Assembly: GCA_038049695.1 (NCBI GenBank)
Contig: CP142458.1
Location: 62,529,501-62,593,500 of the forward strand
Length of the DNA: 64,000 nucleotides
DNA from: Cinnamomum chago
Lineage: Eukaryota > Streptophyta > Magnoliopsida > Laurales > Lauraceae
Direction of reading: 5' to 3'
Shown: positions 10,916-24,400 of the stretch, piece after piece
Position numbering within the stretch: position 1 is the first letter of the stretch
Layout of the letters: each line of letters begins with the position of its first letter
Notes under the pieces: generated by a model
Told to the model about the DNA's origin: nothing
The model's database searches: none
Seen by the model: only the letters and a program-made list of their open reading frames with translations
Program-made: the position numbers and the translations under genes

Positions 10916-13900
10916 TCGTCTCTCTCCTCTGAATCAACGATGAAGCTCTCTATCTCGGACGTCTCTCCCTCTCTCATCTCTCTCTCCAACGTGCTCTCCC
11001 GCTCTCGTCTCTCGATCCAGCAACTCGTCCCTCAGTTGGACAGAAATTTCAAGCTTCCCCTGAGATTCTCCATCTCGTCTCTCTCCCGGGAATCGATGCA
11101 CTCTCCGCCGACGAGAGTCCCTCTCCCGTCTCTCCGCTCCCTGCCATCATAGAAAAGGGGCGATTTCTTCACACAATAAAAAAGGTAAGAAAATCATCCC
11201 AATCATGTCGATTTCTCTCTCTCGTTTTGGAACTAGGGTTCGTGTCCTTTTTTTCCCCTTCCATGTTTGTTGCATTTTATGTTCTAATTCATCTTCTTCG
11301 TTAGGTTATTGTCTGGTTGTCGCTGAAATCGCCATCGGTTAATGGGACCCACCTCTGCGCCTCCGCAAATCTGACTCTCGATCGCCTCTGCAAATCGACT
11401 CTCGATCGCCTCTGCGCCCCTTTTTCTTTCTCTCGGTTCTGATTGAGCATGCCACAACATTGTAAGAAACACTATCTCAGAGTGAACAGGTATTTGCAGA
11501 TTGGAAGATCACAAACTGGTCGGCTAAAAATCTCAATAAAATCTTAGCTCAAATGGGAATTTTAGTCTCTACTCATTTTCGATGTACCGAGTAAGTACCA
11601 GATTCAGGGATTCAAAGTGACAAGTTGGAGGGGCCTTGGAGGTTCTACATTCACATTGGGCCTTGAAAATCAGTCCAATCATTCCATGGTTTTTCATTTA
11701 ATCAAATGGTTAGGATTGTTCAATCATAGTGAATCATATAAGACTTGAGAACTCCAAGTTATAGCTTGATTGTTAGACCTCTTGTATAATTCCTGATTAG
11801 TAAAAGGCAGGTTCATGCACCAAAACCCACCCACCAGTCTTATCTCTTGTAAGATTACATATAGATATTTGAGTTACTCACTTCCATTAATTTGTTACAT
11901 TAACAGGTATCTGTAAGCAAACAAAGAACATGGGAGATGTCATCAACAAAAAGTTTGAGCTTCAGTTTCTGCTGCAGTTAAAGGACATGGAGGGCCTTTG
12001 CAAGACTAATGGAAAATAAATTTGTAATTTTGAGCAAAAGAAATTTGAACAAGGGGCAAATGGTTGATTATTTGTATGTAAATAGTTTCAGATCAACCAG
12101 AATTTGGCAAATATGGATTTTTGAGTAATTGTGTTGCTTAATGTGGCTTATAAAGTGTAGTCATTGAATTGTTGACGCTTCTGTAAACATTTTCAATATA
12201 AATGGTTGTTTCCAGAGATTTTGTCATGCTCTGTTTCTTTTGTTGTGGTGTTCAGGATGACAAATTGTTGTAACTTCGAGCCATTTGTATAGCAAATGAC
12301 TGTTAGTTTCAGCAAAACTGATGATTGAAATTGAATAATTGGATTGCATAGAACACATTCTGCCATATTTACAAGAGTTTTGAAACTTTGAATAGCATAG
12401 GACCCCATTCTGTCACCAGCATGTCCTCAAATCGAAAAGGGAAGGATTTAATCATCTAACAATGTCATTACAATACCTTTAACATTAACATTGAAATGTT
12501 ATCTTCCAACACCATACTTGTAATGGATGCTTAGTAGAAGTGCACTTAAGAAAAACACTTTTCAATACAAATCTCGTCAACATTTAAACCTGCAAATTGA
12601 ATTCAGTTGCTGAATTGTATTAAGAACATCTCCTAAACCCAAATTGTGCTTTCATTGTTGTGCTCATGATTTAAAATCCATTTTACATTCCTTATCACAG
12701 ATGTGTACAAAATAATAATTTGTCGTGGAGTCTTTCTAAATTTCATACACACTGCATGATTTGAGAGAAATGGGTGACTAGAACTGAAATAGAAGCACAA
12801 ATGCAAATTACACTCATTCAAACAACATCCATTCAAAACAAATAACCCCATGACAAAATGGTAAGGTTTCCAGTCATTCAGAATCTAGAAACAAAGGGTT
12901 CATGCAGTCATCATCAGAGTACTACAAGATCACCAACTCAAAGCTTCATACGATTTACAAATAACATGTCACATGATAAACGAAAGTAGCCAGATTCAGA
13001 TTCTTGCAAATACAACGAACATCTGACTTCAGCAACTTAAGCATAAATTGAAGCATTGAGTCTTGATGGAACCTTCTCTAGAGACACCGTCTTGATGGAA
13101 CTTCTCTGCAAAAATTCAATAACTGAATCAGAAATTGAAGCATTGCAGTGTTTTTCATATTGCAGTAATTGGATCTTAATGGGAAATCAATAGACATGCA
13201 ACATATGATAAAATATGGAGGGTAATGTTGGGAAAAAAAATAAAACTACGGATTATCAAAAATTGACAATGAGCTGGAATTCCTGTTATTCATATGTGTA
13301 CTTCTAGCACAGTAATAAAGAAATCATTTCCACTCTAAAACTTCAATTAAACTATCTTCTCTATAACCAACAAGGTTGTAGAGACATTAAAAACAGAGGG
13401 TTATAATAGGTTAAAACAGATAAGACAAGCAAAAGTCAACATGAATGATGCTGTCAAAGAGGCACATAAAAAGAAAAACATCTCCTTCCAAGAATGAAAA
13501 GGCTGAGCAGAGTTAACAATCTAAACAAATTACATGATTTAGAAAAAAAACCCGCAACCATAAAAAGGATAAAAAGGAACTCCAAAGGCTGAGCAGAGTT
13601 AACAATCTAAACAGGCTCAACCATAATAATGAACAAGGGTACTTAGCAACCTGGTTCTGTATTATAATGGAAACCATGCATGTTAAGGATCCTTTCTGAA
13701 TCATAATGCATGCTTAGGAACTTTCATAGTGTATTGTCCTTTAACTCTGAAAGGAGGTTGCATGCTTAGGAACTTCTCTTCATCACATTTCAATAGAGGA
13801 ACAACATAAATCATCAAAATGCATGCCCAACTTTGGTGTCATGTTTTCATCAACAACCGAATAGTGGACAACTGCAACAATTGAGGAGGAGGTCATATCC

Positions 13901-15344
13901 ATATCCAATCTGGACACAAATAATTAAAATTGGTCATGAATAATAGACCAAAAGAAAGGCAGCAGTATGACTGATATAACACTAATAGAAGTATTTCATT
14001 TTTTTAAAAAGAAAATGAGGATACAAATGAGGTATCACTCTGTGATGCTTTGGCTAAACAATTCACATGTCGAACTTGGACAGGTTGGCTTAACTTGCAA
14101 GCTTTTGATGATGTAAGCATGAAATTCCTATGATTATTTTTTTATCCTTTTATTTCTACCTTGGTGATTTTGACCTAGTATTCACAAAACAAAATTCATC
14201 TGAATGGGCACAGGGGTGGGAATAGGAAATTGGGTAGTACTTCACTCAGAATTTTGTCCTAAGTGTGATAAACTTGGATTTTGAAACCCATTCCATTCCA
14301 TAACATAAATTATGTTGAATTCAGTTGATACTATGAGCTAAATGAGTTCAACAGTTTATCATTGGACCAATCAAATACAGACCAAAAATCAGTGAAATGG
14401 TGTGGGCACCTTGGGAGAGGCAGCCCATTCATTGGCAAGGATTTTATGGACACTGAGCCACCCCAATAGAATTTTGTCATCAAACAAAGCATAGTCCACC
14501 AGAATTAGGGCACTACTTAGATGAGCAATTTTATCACGAAAAGGTGTGTGCCATTTAATGGGTTCATGGTTCTCAACACAAAAGAGAATTTTTTTTTGAT
14601 TCTTTCATCATATATTACTCTGTACCAATGTATCATAACAACTAGACGAACACCAAACCAAAACATCCAAGCAGTATCGCATTTGAATTTTCATTATGCC
14701 TGTCCATGCCTCTAGTAGGGGCTTATATTCTTTCGGAGATCTCATAGCTCTGTTTTTACATAATCTTTAGTGATTTAGCCAAAAAAGAAGTTGAAACTAA
14801 AATCTTATTCAAGTTCCAGGAACATCTAAATGAATCAGAAAAAAAAAAAAAAAAAAACCACCATGAGAATTATAGGCATACCTTGTGAGACAATAGTGAG
14901 TGACACAGAGGAAAAGAGAGGTGTAATGCTGACACAAGGGGGAGAGAGAGAGAGAGAGAGCTGATTTAGAGGAGAGAAAGGGCTTCCGTTCGCCCAATCG
15001 CCTGAAACAGTCCGATCGCCCAACCCCTGCAACCGTTTCGCTGAGAGAGAGAGAGGGGGGAGAGAGAGAGAGAGAGCTTTGAAAAAGCTTCTGATCGCCC
15101 CAGCTAGGTGCAGAGGCTTAGGTCGAAAGGGGAGGAGGCGCAGTCCAGAGTCGCAGAGGCTGTTAGAAGAAAGAGGGGGGGGGGAGAGAGAGAGGCAACC
15201 ATATTCAGGGGAGGCGAGAGAGAAAGGCTCCCTTCCGTCGCTGGTTCAGGAGAGAAGAGACCCCTTCTGATGGGAGGTTTCGCTGACTTATGGGAGAGAG
15301 AACGGCGACCTTGAGAGAGCTTCGAGAGAGAATGGCGAGCTTGA

Positions 15345-15806
<462 letters not shown>

Positions 15807-15965
15807 AGGTGGTTAGTCAATTTTAATCAAAGGAACTGATAAAAAAGTCTGACCTATTTTAAGGTGGATATTTCTTACCTGATTCGAATCTAGGGATGTA
15901 AATGAGTCTCCGATTACCGAGAGGGTCCGAACCGAACCGGGTCTTGGTCCTTATTTAGGCACCGA
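15807..15965 (+). repeat. Dispersed repeat, copy 2 (partner at 384-560)
   Basis: Direct-orientation match to 384-560. From 15893 it runs into a probable MITE ending near 16251: the ends AGGGATGTAAAT and (reversed) AGGGTAGTAAAT are imperfect inverted repeats. Confidence 0.6.
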
Positions 15966-16274
15966 TAAATAAATGGATCCGGGTCCCCCTTGGTTCAGAC
16001 TCTGAACCCGAGACCCCACATATTACCTCATTCTAAAAAATTCTTTCAAAAAAGTCATATTTTTTAATATCATTATCTACCTAGACTTAGATCCGGACCC
16101 TTTCCATATATGGTTCTGGTTTCGATTCCAGAGCCAAGAAACCGATTCCGAATCGGTTCCGAGTCTGGATCCGATTCCACCTTTTCCGTAACAGATCCAG
16201 TTTCGGGTTCACCATAGACCCGGACCTAAACCGACCAATTTACTACCCTACCCATATCCTTTCCCTACTTCAGG

Positions 16275-18354
16275 CAGAGGCGGACCCACGCTGTCATGAC
16301 ATGGGGCGACCCAAATTCCTCTTCAAATAGTTTTGGGCCTTGCCCACGCCCCCACATCAACAAAATCCACGCCCCAGGTAAAAGGGTAGAACGGAAAAAA
16401 AAAAAAAAAAACTCAGAATCCTCTTCCGGTCTTCCCGCTTCCGCTCTTCCGACCTTCCCTCTTCCTTCGAGGCTCGACGGTTCAGGTAACTCTCTCTCCG
16501 TCTCTCTGTAGCTTCTCTCTCCCTCTCCTTCTCTGGCTAGGGTTTGTGTTGTTTCCTCTCTTCTTTTCCTTCCTCTCTTCCTCCTTTGCACATTAGGGTT
16601 TATGTTTTAGTTTTCCTTTTTCTTTTGAAGTGATGATTTCAGTGCCCTCGGTTCTTTTAAAAATGAGAAAAGGGTGATTGAGAAGAATATGCTCTCTCTG
16701 ACTCTCTCTGTCTCTCTTTCTTTGATAAATGGAGGGAATTAGGGAAATCAAAGTGTAGAGATATCGTTGATTGACTGACTTGATCACATTTATGGATGGA
16801 ATTAGGGAAAAGGGAGATTTGATTGTTGACTGACTCGATCACATTCACATTTATGCTTTTGTTTCTTCTTTTAGTTGTGATTTTTTATTTGATTTGATTG
16901 ATTTTGTTTGGGTAACTGAGATAAGGGGATGCATGTGAATATGTGATCCAATTGGTTTGTTATCATCACCCATTGCTTACACAGTTACAACAACTTCTCA
17001 GTGTAAGCGAATCACAACTGTTCTGATCATGATGAGTAAAGCAGAGGCCTCAGATGGTGTTATGATTTTATTTTTATTATTATTTTTTTTAATTCATTAA
17101 TCTCAGAACAAAGGTTAGATGTGTGTGAGATCCTGTCTGTTCAGTTAGTGGTCCAACCATCCATATGACCATACCATGAGATCAAACTGGTTCGACCTCC
17201 AAACCCCTACATTTCACCATTGAATATGGAATGCTGATCAACATCTAATGGATGTACTTTTCTCTTCTCAAATCCAGCACTAATAGATCTCCCGAGCGGT
17301 CCAATTCTGAGATATGTTCATATCATAGTGAGCCCCACCTGATGAGCGGGAACACCATATGTGTGCTCTCAGTAAAGTGTGAAAATGCGGAGTTCTAATA
17401 AATAGTGATTTTTCATTGAAATAAGCCCACTTGACATCCTTGCTTTGGAGTAGATATCAGAACAAATAGCAAGAACAGCATGGAAATGACTCAAAAAAGC
17501 TATTCTGTCTGATCTGTGCTCTCCAACTATTTTCTGGACAGTCCCCACTTCAATGGGCAAGGCTAAATTGGTCTGTATGTAAATTTTGCATCAAGATTGG
17601 ATAATTCCTCAAAAGTGTTGTCTGTATTTGTTTGCTTAACTATCATTTGATCTCCAACCAGAAAGATCATTCAATCAGAACTAGAGTTAGTGAGTTTATG
17701 AGTGTGCCCCAATAAACTCAAGCATAACCATTGAGCACTAATGTTGAAAAGAATGTAGTTAACAACCCATCATCCCTAACCCTTCACTAGTTCACCATAT
17801 CCATTTATGAACTTCTCCCCTATGGCAGGACCCTTTTTACAAATAAAACATATAAAACATATGATCATTAAAACTATGGAATATATAAATTAAAATTTAT
17901 TTTAAAGATTTTGAATGATCTAGAATTGTCCATTTTTTCTATGTCCTGGTTTCGAATAGATCTAGAATTGTTGTGAGCAAGTCTTATCTAATTGTCTTGA
18001 TCTATGTTTAAGCTTTAACTACTTATTTCTTCTTCTCTTTTTTCATTTTGGAAACTTTATTCTTGGCCCGTAATATGATGTTTATGATTATGCTGATAAT
18101 GTTCATCTATAAATTATAAATACAGGTGCTCTCATTTGGATTCATATGATTAAGGAACTGTTTGGAGCTTAAGGAAATAATAACGAGGTATTAATTTTTA
18201 CATGATAATGTGTATTACTTCTTTAGAGTTGATATAGTTAAATATTTTGCATCTATTTACATGGAATACATTGTTTTCTTTTCTTATTGTTGATGTGAAA
18301 AACTTCTAGCAAAAGTTTCGCCCCACCTAAACAAAAATCCTGGGTCCGCCTCTG
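16275..18354. mobile_element. hAT (Tip100-like) non-autonomous element next to the TAF9 start
   Basis: Left end CAGAGGCGGACCCA at 16275; right end TGGGTCCGCCTCTG at 18341-18354, a perfect 14-bp inverted repeat, followed inward on both sides by a GGGGCGA motif. This is the plant Tip100-type hAT terminus (CAG-G-GGCGGA class, known from the family). The 2.08-kb interior has no transposase. It contains a CT-rich, 5'-UTR-like block at 16425-16545 with a donor-like CAGGTAACTC. No matching 8-bp target duplication is visible (left ACTTCAGG, right TGGGAGAG), so one flank has been rearranged. Confidence 0.7.
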
Positions 18355-18455
18355 TGGGAGAGTCTGGAGGAGTGGTGACAGTTAAGGATAGACCTTGTCG
18401 TCTCGTCGTCGAATCGAAGATGGGAGAGTCTGGAGGAGTGGTGACAGTAAAGGAT
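18355..18455 (+). repeat. 66-bp partial tandem duplication over the TAF9 start codon
   Basis: TGGGAGAGTCTGGAGGAG and the bases after it (about 35 in all) occur at 18355 and again at 18421, one mismatch apart. The upstream copy starts immediately after the hAT terminus and carries GTG where the downstream copy carries the ATG start. Confidence 0.85.
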
Positions 18456-21400
18456 GAAACAGTAGTAGAAGATGGAGAACGAGATGGAGAGGATGTCCCC
18501 CGAGATGCGAAGATTGTGAAAACTCTGCTTCATTCGATGGGAGTGAGGGAGTACGAACCCCGCGTGGTCCACCAGTTCCTCGAGCTCTGGTACCGCTACG
18601 TCGTCGACATACTCTCCGACGCCCAGACCTACTCCGAACACGCCGGAAAACCCTCCATCGATTGCGACGACGTCAAGCTTGCCATCCAGACCAAAGTCAA
18701 CTTCTCCTTCTCCCAGCCCCCACCCCGCGAGGTAAAAAAAAAAACCCATAATCTCTCAATTCGTTTTGATTTCATGGGACTCTGGTGTTTGATTTAATTC
18801 TATCTTTAGAACTTCAATTCAATTGGTTTTGATTCATATATTAGAGATAGGTTCATAACATATGCAATCAATCAATCAAATGCGCATATGAGATGCAAGA
18901 TTTCTACTTGATATATTTTCTATGAGATCATACTACACCAAAAGAAGAAATTAAATTCACATATCATCCTCCTGCAAGAACCCAACATGGTTTGTAACAT
19001 CGCGGCTGCAGCATTGCTATGAAAACACAGTTTGTACTCTAGATAAGCGACCACAAGAAAATTCAGTGGTAGCTCTCTCCGCTAAAAATAACTAGAGATC
19101 AATCTCTGGTTATGTTGATGAGAGACTTTGGTAGCGTGTGTCATTGTAGCCATGTGACCATTTAGTATAAAAGAGAGAGAAGATAACTAAACCATCATTT
19201 TTGGGCTATATTTAGGACTCCAAACTCTCGCACTTGCACCTAATTACCCAGGATTTGATTACTGGGTTCTTCTTTATGTGAGAGCAATCTTCTTTCCTCA
19301 TTGCTAGATCTTCTCTTCTATCCTCTCAATCTAAATAAACTGCTTTTTACGGGTTTACTTCACAACACTGAGAAAATATTTTAGATTCCGCCCGAGTATT
19401 CAAATTTCAAAGTTCCATCCCTTGGGAATATTGCTCGGACCATAAAAAAGTCTAGTACTGCTGTATTCATTACCATTAAACTTTGAGGATCCAGAGGTCA
19501 AAATAATGGAACACTTTGGATCCAGGTGGTTCCACATCCATGTTTCCAAGTGGACCTTGATCCACATTTTTTGAGTATTATGATGAGGTTGGTGTTGCTA
19601 ATTACCCACAACCTTACTTTTTTATTGCAGTTAGGGCTGTAAATGCATTGTGCTAGGCACAAATTCAAGCAATACCTAGTCAGAAAAATACTGGGTCTGG
19701 GACAAAAGGTGAAGATCCGACTGATGGGACCTGATTATTATTACTATTTCTGTAATGGCAGTATATGATTGCAGTACATTTTATATCAATATTACTGTTC
19801 TAATGTAAAACCCTTAACCAATCCAAGCACCGGTTACATATATCCGGGTCTGGTTTCGGTCTAGAACCTGCCTGTGTATCAGGCTTGGACTTTTAGGACC
19901 GATGATCTTGACTGGCTATGGAATATTATGGAACTTAGTCCTTGAGTGGCTATGGAATATTAGATTTTCTATTTTGGTTTCAATTGAGGCCTGACACAAA
20001 TCAGAATTGGTGCCCACTTGTTGATATTATGGGAGGAACTTGGGTCCAGGGTCTGCCTCGGGAATGAATTTGAGGCCATAAACTGAATGGACTCGGTTTG
20101 AGTAACCTGGGCCAAGGTCGGATGGACTCAAATAGGGAAAGCCCTATGTAGGATAAATTTTTGTCTACCCACAATAAAGAAGGCAGGGAAAGATTGATTT
20201 TTCTTTTTTAATTTTTGTGGACAATCTCAAAGGAATCTGCAAGAGTAGATTGGCGTTTTAGAATAGAGTGCTGTTAATTGATTTGTTTGAAAAATGAGCT
20301 AGCACCCATGTAGGCGAACAAGTTCTTTCCTTGTCATTAGTGGAAGTGTCACTCATGCTAGGTAGGTAGTTCATTGCTACAAAAGAATTTAGATTAGTGA
20401 TTAGTTAAGTAACGGGTTGCCATTGGTCAAGCAATGACAGAGTAGTTTCCATGAGAATCCATTTGGTTTATAAACACTTGAGAAGAGGGGAGAGGCGGGG
20501 TGATCTTGTGTAAGGTTTTTTCAAGCTTTTTCCTTAAACAGCTCCAATCACAAATTTTGATTATATGAATGCTTTCTTTACATGTTAATTATGCCGCTTT
20601 CTGTGGATGCCTTGTAAATTAGTAATTACTGTTGTTATTGTTTTTTTATTAGTGGGTTTGGGTGGTTTGCATCTTGTTCTCTCAGTCTCATCATCATCAA
20701 AATCAGAGCCTTATCCTAGATGTGGTATGGCCAAAAGAGTTCTACTCTAAAATTCTAAACGGGCCATGTGCATGCAAGCACATGTGCGTGTCTGGAGCAA
20801 TTGGCTGTCCTGTCCATTCTTTTAGAAAGATTCAACAGGACCCTTTTTATTGAGGGTTGCCTTTATGAGTTTCGACCGTCCCTTCAACCCTATTTGAAGC
20901 TATGCTCTCAGTTACTAATGAAAAAAAAAAAAAAAAAAGAAGAATAAGATGATTACCTTGGTCTGAGTAATCTCTACTTGTTATATTATAAAATATAACA
21001 AGTGATCCCATATAAACACTGAGAGAAAAAAGCTTCAAGTTGCTAGTAGCCAAAATGCTTCATAGTTCAATAGTGCGGAGAATGTAGTGGAGTCGTCCTT
21101 TTTTTGTGGTTCTGCTTGGTCGGGGATCAACCATTTTTATCCTAAATCATAGTCCATTGAGGCAGGTGATTCGGAAGTAAGGGGTTGCTCCCTGTATAAC
21201 ATCTGACTGAGGTTGGAACTTGGAACTGGTGTCGTTCATGAGTGAATCTTGGTATCATTTGGTAGTTATGGAAAGTTGTCCGGCTGAAGGTAGTGTGGGA
21301 AGGATTATTTTTGGTAAATGGTTGGATCATGTACTTGCTTGCTGCAGAGGAGGATGTTAGTCACCTTCTTCTACATTGAGGTTTGCTTATGCTATATGGT

Positions 21401-24400
21401 CGTTTTTTCTTGATCTCTTTGGTATCCAAGGGTGATGCCTGCATTGGCTGCTATTGGCTTCAGGATATATGAGACACTTTCTGTGGAAATTCAATTGTGT
21501 GGCTGTTCTATGATCTTTATGGCCTGCGGAACAATCGCACATGCAACCATAGACTAAATTTGACTATTGGGATGGTGTACAAGTCTCAGGCTACGATTAT
21601 ATTTTGGCTATTCCCATGAAAAAAATTTCAAGAGCTGACAAACTTCTGATCTTTGGCGTAGTTGGAAAGAGTGGCATGCTATTAATTTTTTCATTCCTTT
21701 TTTTATGTAATTCTTGGTGTTATGGTTTTTCTCTGATTTTATGATGTTTGGAGCTCCTGCTGTCAGCTTTTTTTATTTATTTATTAAAGAGTGATTTATT
21801 TTCATTTTTTATGAAAAAGGTCTGCTCCTGTTTTGCAGTAAATTGGTTCCAAGCTTTTCACTGTTGTACTTAAATGTGATATTCAAAATTCATACTGTTG
21901 TATTTAAATGTGATATTGAAATCTATGCTTGTCCATACATTTTTCTATTGAACGTTTTTATTAACCTTAAGCTTCAGAAGATAGTGGTAGACTCTGTTAT
22001 ACTCTTGCTTATGAAGCAAATATATGGTGATCTTGGTATCCTCCACTCTATGATAACCAATTGTAACGAATTAGAGAAGCATGTGCAGAGAAATTGGAAG
22101 TGGCTATAAAGCCTCATTGTTGCAGCAGATTTTTTTCCGTGGGATTCTAAGTTCTCTCAAGGAAAGGAAATGGAAATGGAGAGGTGTAACACAAGAACTG
22201 TTGAAAGAACTGAAAACTATAAGTAAATAATAAGTTAAAAGATCACCTATTATTTCTATGATTGGCAGTTGGCGCTTTTGTCTGAATTTTTTTGTTTTTT
22301 TTTTCCCTGGATATATGATGTGAGTTTTATGGTCTTTGGACTTTCTCATATATTTGGATCAATCCATAACTTTAGGGTTGTTTAGATCATTTAACAGATT
22401 TCATAATTGTTTTATATTTTTCATAATTTTATTTAACTTAAGATAGTTTTGTTAGATTTAGTCTGAAAGAGGGTAATTGCGGTAAGTAAGGGCAGACTTT
22501 TATTTTTCAGGCCATGTGATTCTTATCCAGTGTGTATGAGCGATCATCCATTCATCCTAATGCACAGCCTCTTGGCTTTGTTAGCTTCTTGCAATGCTAT
22601 AATGAGCTGGAGAGAGTGACAAGGAATTTTTTATAGTCAATGAAATAAACTTCACTAGTTTTAATTGCTGGCCCCTGTTATTGCAAACAGAAGTGATACA
22701 GACATGAGAGAGAGAGATAAAGTGGAGATGAATGTTCTCCTTCCATCGTCGACTGAGATCTATATTTAAAAGGGTTTAATCCCTGATTACATTCTAACAG
22801 TGCTTATCCATTAGTTACACCTGGATTTAGATCCATACTAATAGCTAACAACTAACTAGTATATAAATGGGCCTGGAGGCCCAGGATTGACACCCCCCCT
22901 CAAATTGATGCGGGAGTGTCATAAAGCAGCAATTTGGAAACAAGAAATTGATGTCGAGGCCGAGCAAGTCCCTTAGTGAAGATATCTGCAAACTGAAACT
23001 CTGTAGGGACATGAGGTAGACTGATAACATCACGCTTGTATTCGTCTCGAATAAAGTGGCAATCAACTTCTATATGTTTTGTGCGTTCATGAAGAACAGG
23101 ATTTGCAGTGATTCTGATTGCCCCAGTATTATCTGCATTCAAGGAAGTGGGAGAGGCCTGTGCAAAGCCAAGTTCTGAAAGAAGACCCCGAAGCCATAGG
23201 ATTTCAGAACAAGCAGAGGACATAGCCCGATATTCAGCCTCTGTGGAAGATTTGGAGACCCGTTCTTGTTTCTTGCATTTCCAAGAGATGAGAGATTGAC
23301 CGAGGTACATACACCAACCAGTGGTGGACCGTCTGGTATCCGGACATCCTGCCCAGTCAGCGTCTGCATAAGCAGTCAGAAGTAGACGATTATCCTTTGG
23401 ATAATATAAACCACGAGCTCTAGTACCCAATAAATACCGGATAATTCGCTTTACTGCTGTCAGATGAAGGTGGCGCGGAGACGTCATGAATTGGCTGACA
23501 AGATTGACAGCATAAGATATGTCAGGCCTGGTGATGGTGAGATAGACAAGACTGCCAACAAGTCTCCGGTATGTATGTGGATCAGGAAGAAGATCGCCAT
23601 CATCTTTACTCAACTTAAGATTGACCTCAAGCGGCGTATCAACTGAGGAAGATTCATCCAGATCAGCAAGCTCAATAAGATCTGTCGCATATTTGTGTTG
23701 ATTGATAAACAGGCCTTTTGGAGACTGATGTATCTCTAAGCCCAAAAAATAATGGAGAGGACCCAGATCCTTCATATGGAATGAATCTCGAAGAGAGGCT
23801 TGGAGGGATTTTATCATAGCATCATCAGTGCCGGTGATAATGATATCATCAACATATACGAGGAGAACAGTAAAGCCAGTAGATGCATGGCTCAGAAAAA
23901 GAGATGGATCATATTGACTTTGAGTAAAGCCAATCGTGCCTAACCGGTCTTTGAATGTTTCAAACCACGCTCGGGGAGCTTGCTTGAGACCGTAAAGAGA
24001 TCTGCGTAAGTGACATACAGACTTCTTAGATGGAGAGGTGACTCCTGGTGGTATCCTCATATAGACCTCTTCTTTCAAGTCCCCATGTAGAAAAGCATTC
24101 TTGACATCCATTTGGTATAATGGCCAAGATTGAGAAGCAGCAATGGTGAGAAGGAGCCGAACAGTTGTCATTTTGGAAACTGGCGCAAATGTCTCTTCAT
24201 AGTCAATGCCATACTCCTGTCGGTTGCCAAGAGCCACAAGTCGAGCTTTGTGTCTATCCAAGGAGCCATCGGATTTTAGTTTGATCGAGTAGATCCATTT
24301 GCAACCGATGGGTTTAACGGAAGAAGGGCAGTCCACAATATCCCAGGTGTGATTCAGAGTCAAAGCATCTAATTCTGCTTTCATGGCCTGGTTCCAACAA

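Noticed and set aside
16267..18362. 8-bp target duplication for the hAT element
   Set aside because: ACTTCAGG and TGGGAGAG do not match; I could not find a duplicate within a few bases either side.
18354..18419. N-terminal extension of TAF9 from GTG at 18354
   Set aside because: It starts at the last base of the hAT terminus, has no ATG, and only repeats the following start region.
18327..18749. 140-codon minus-strand ORF opposite TAF9 exon 1
   Set aside because: Shadow of the TAF9 coding frame; no own motif or splice context.
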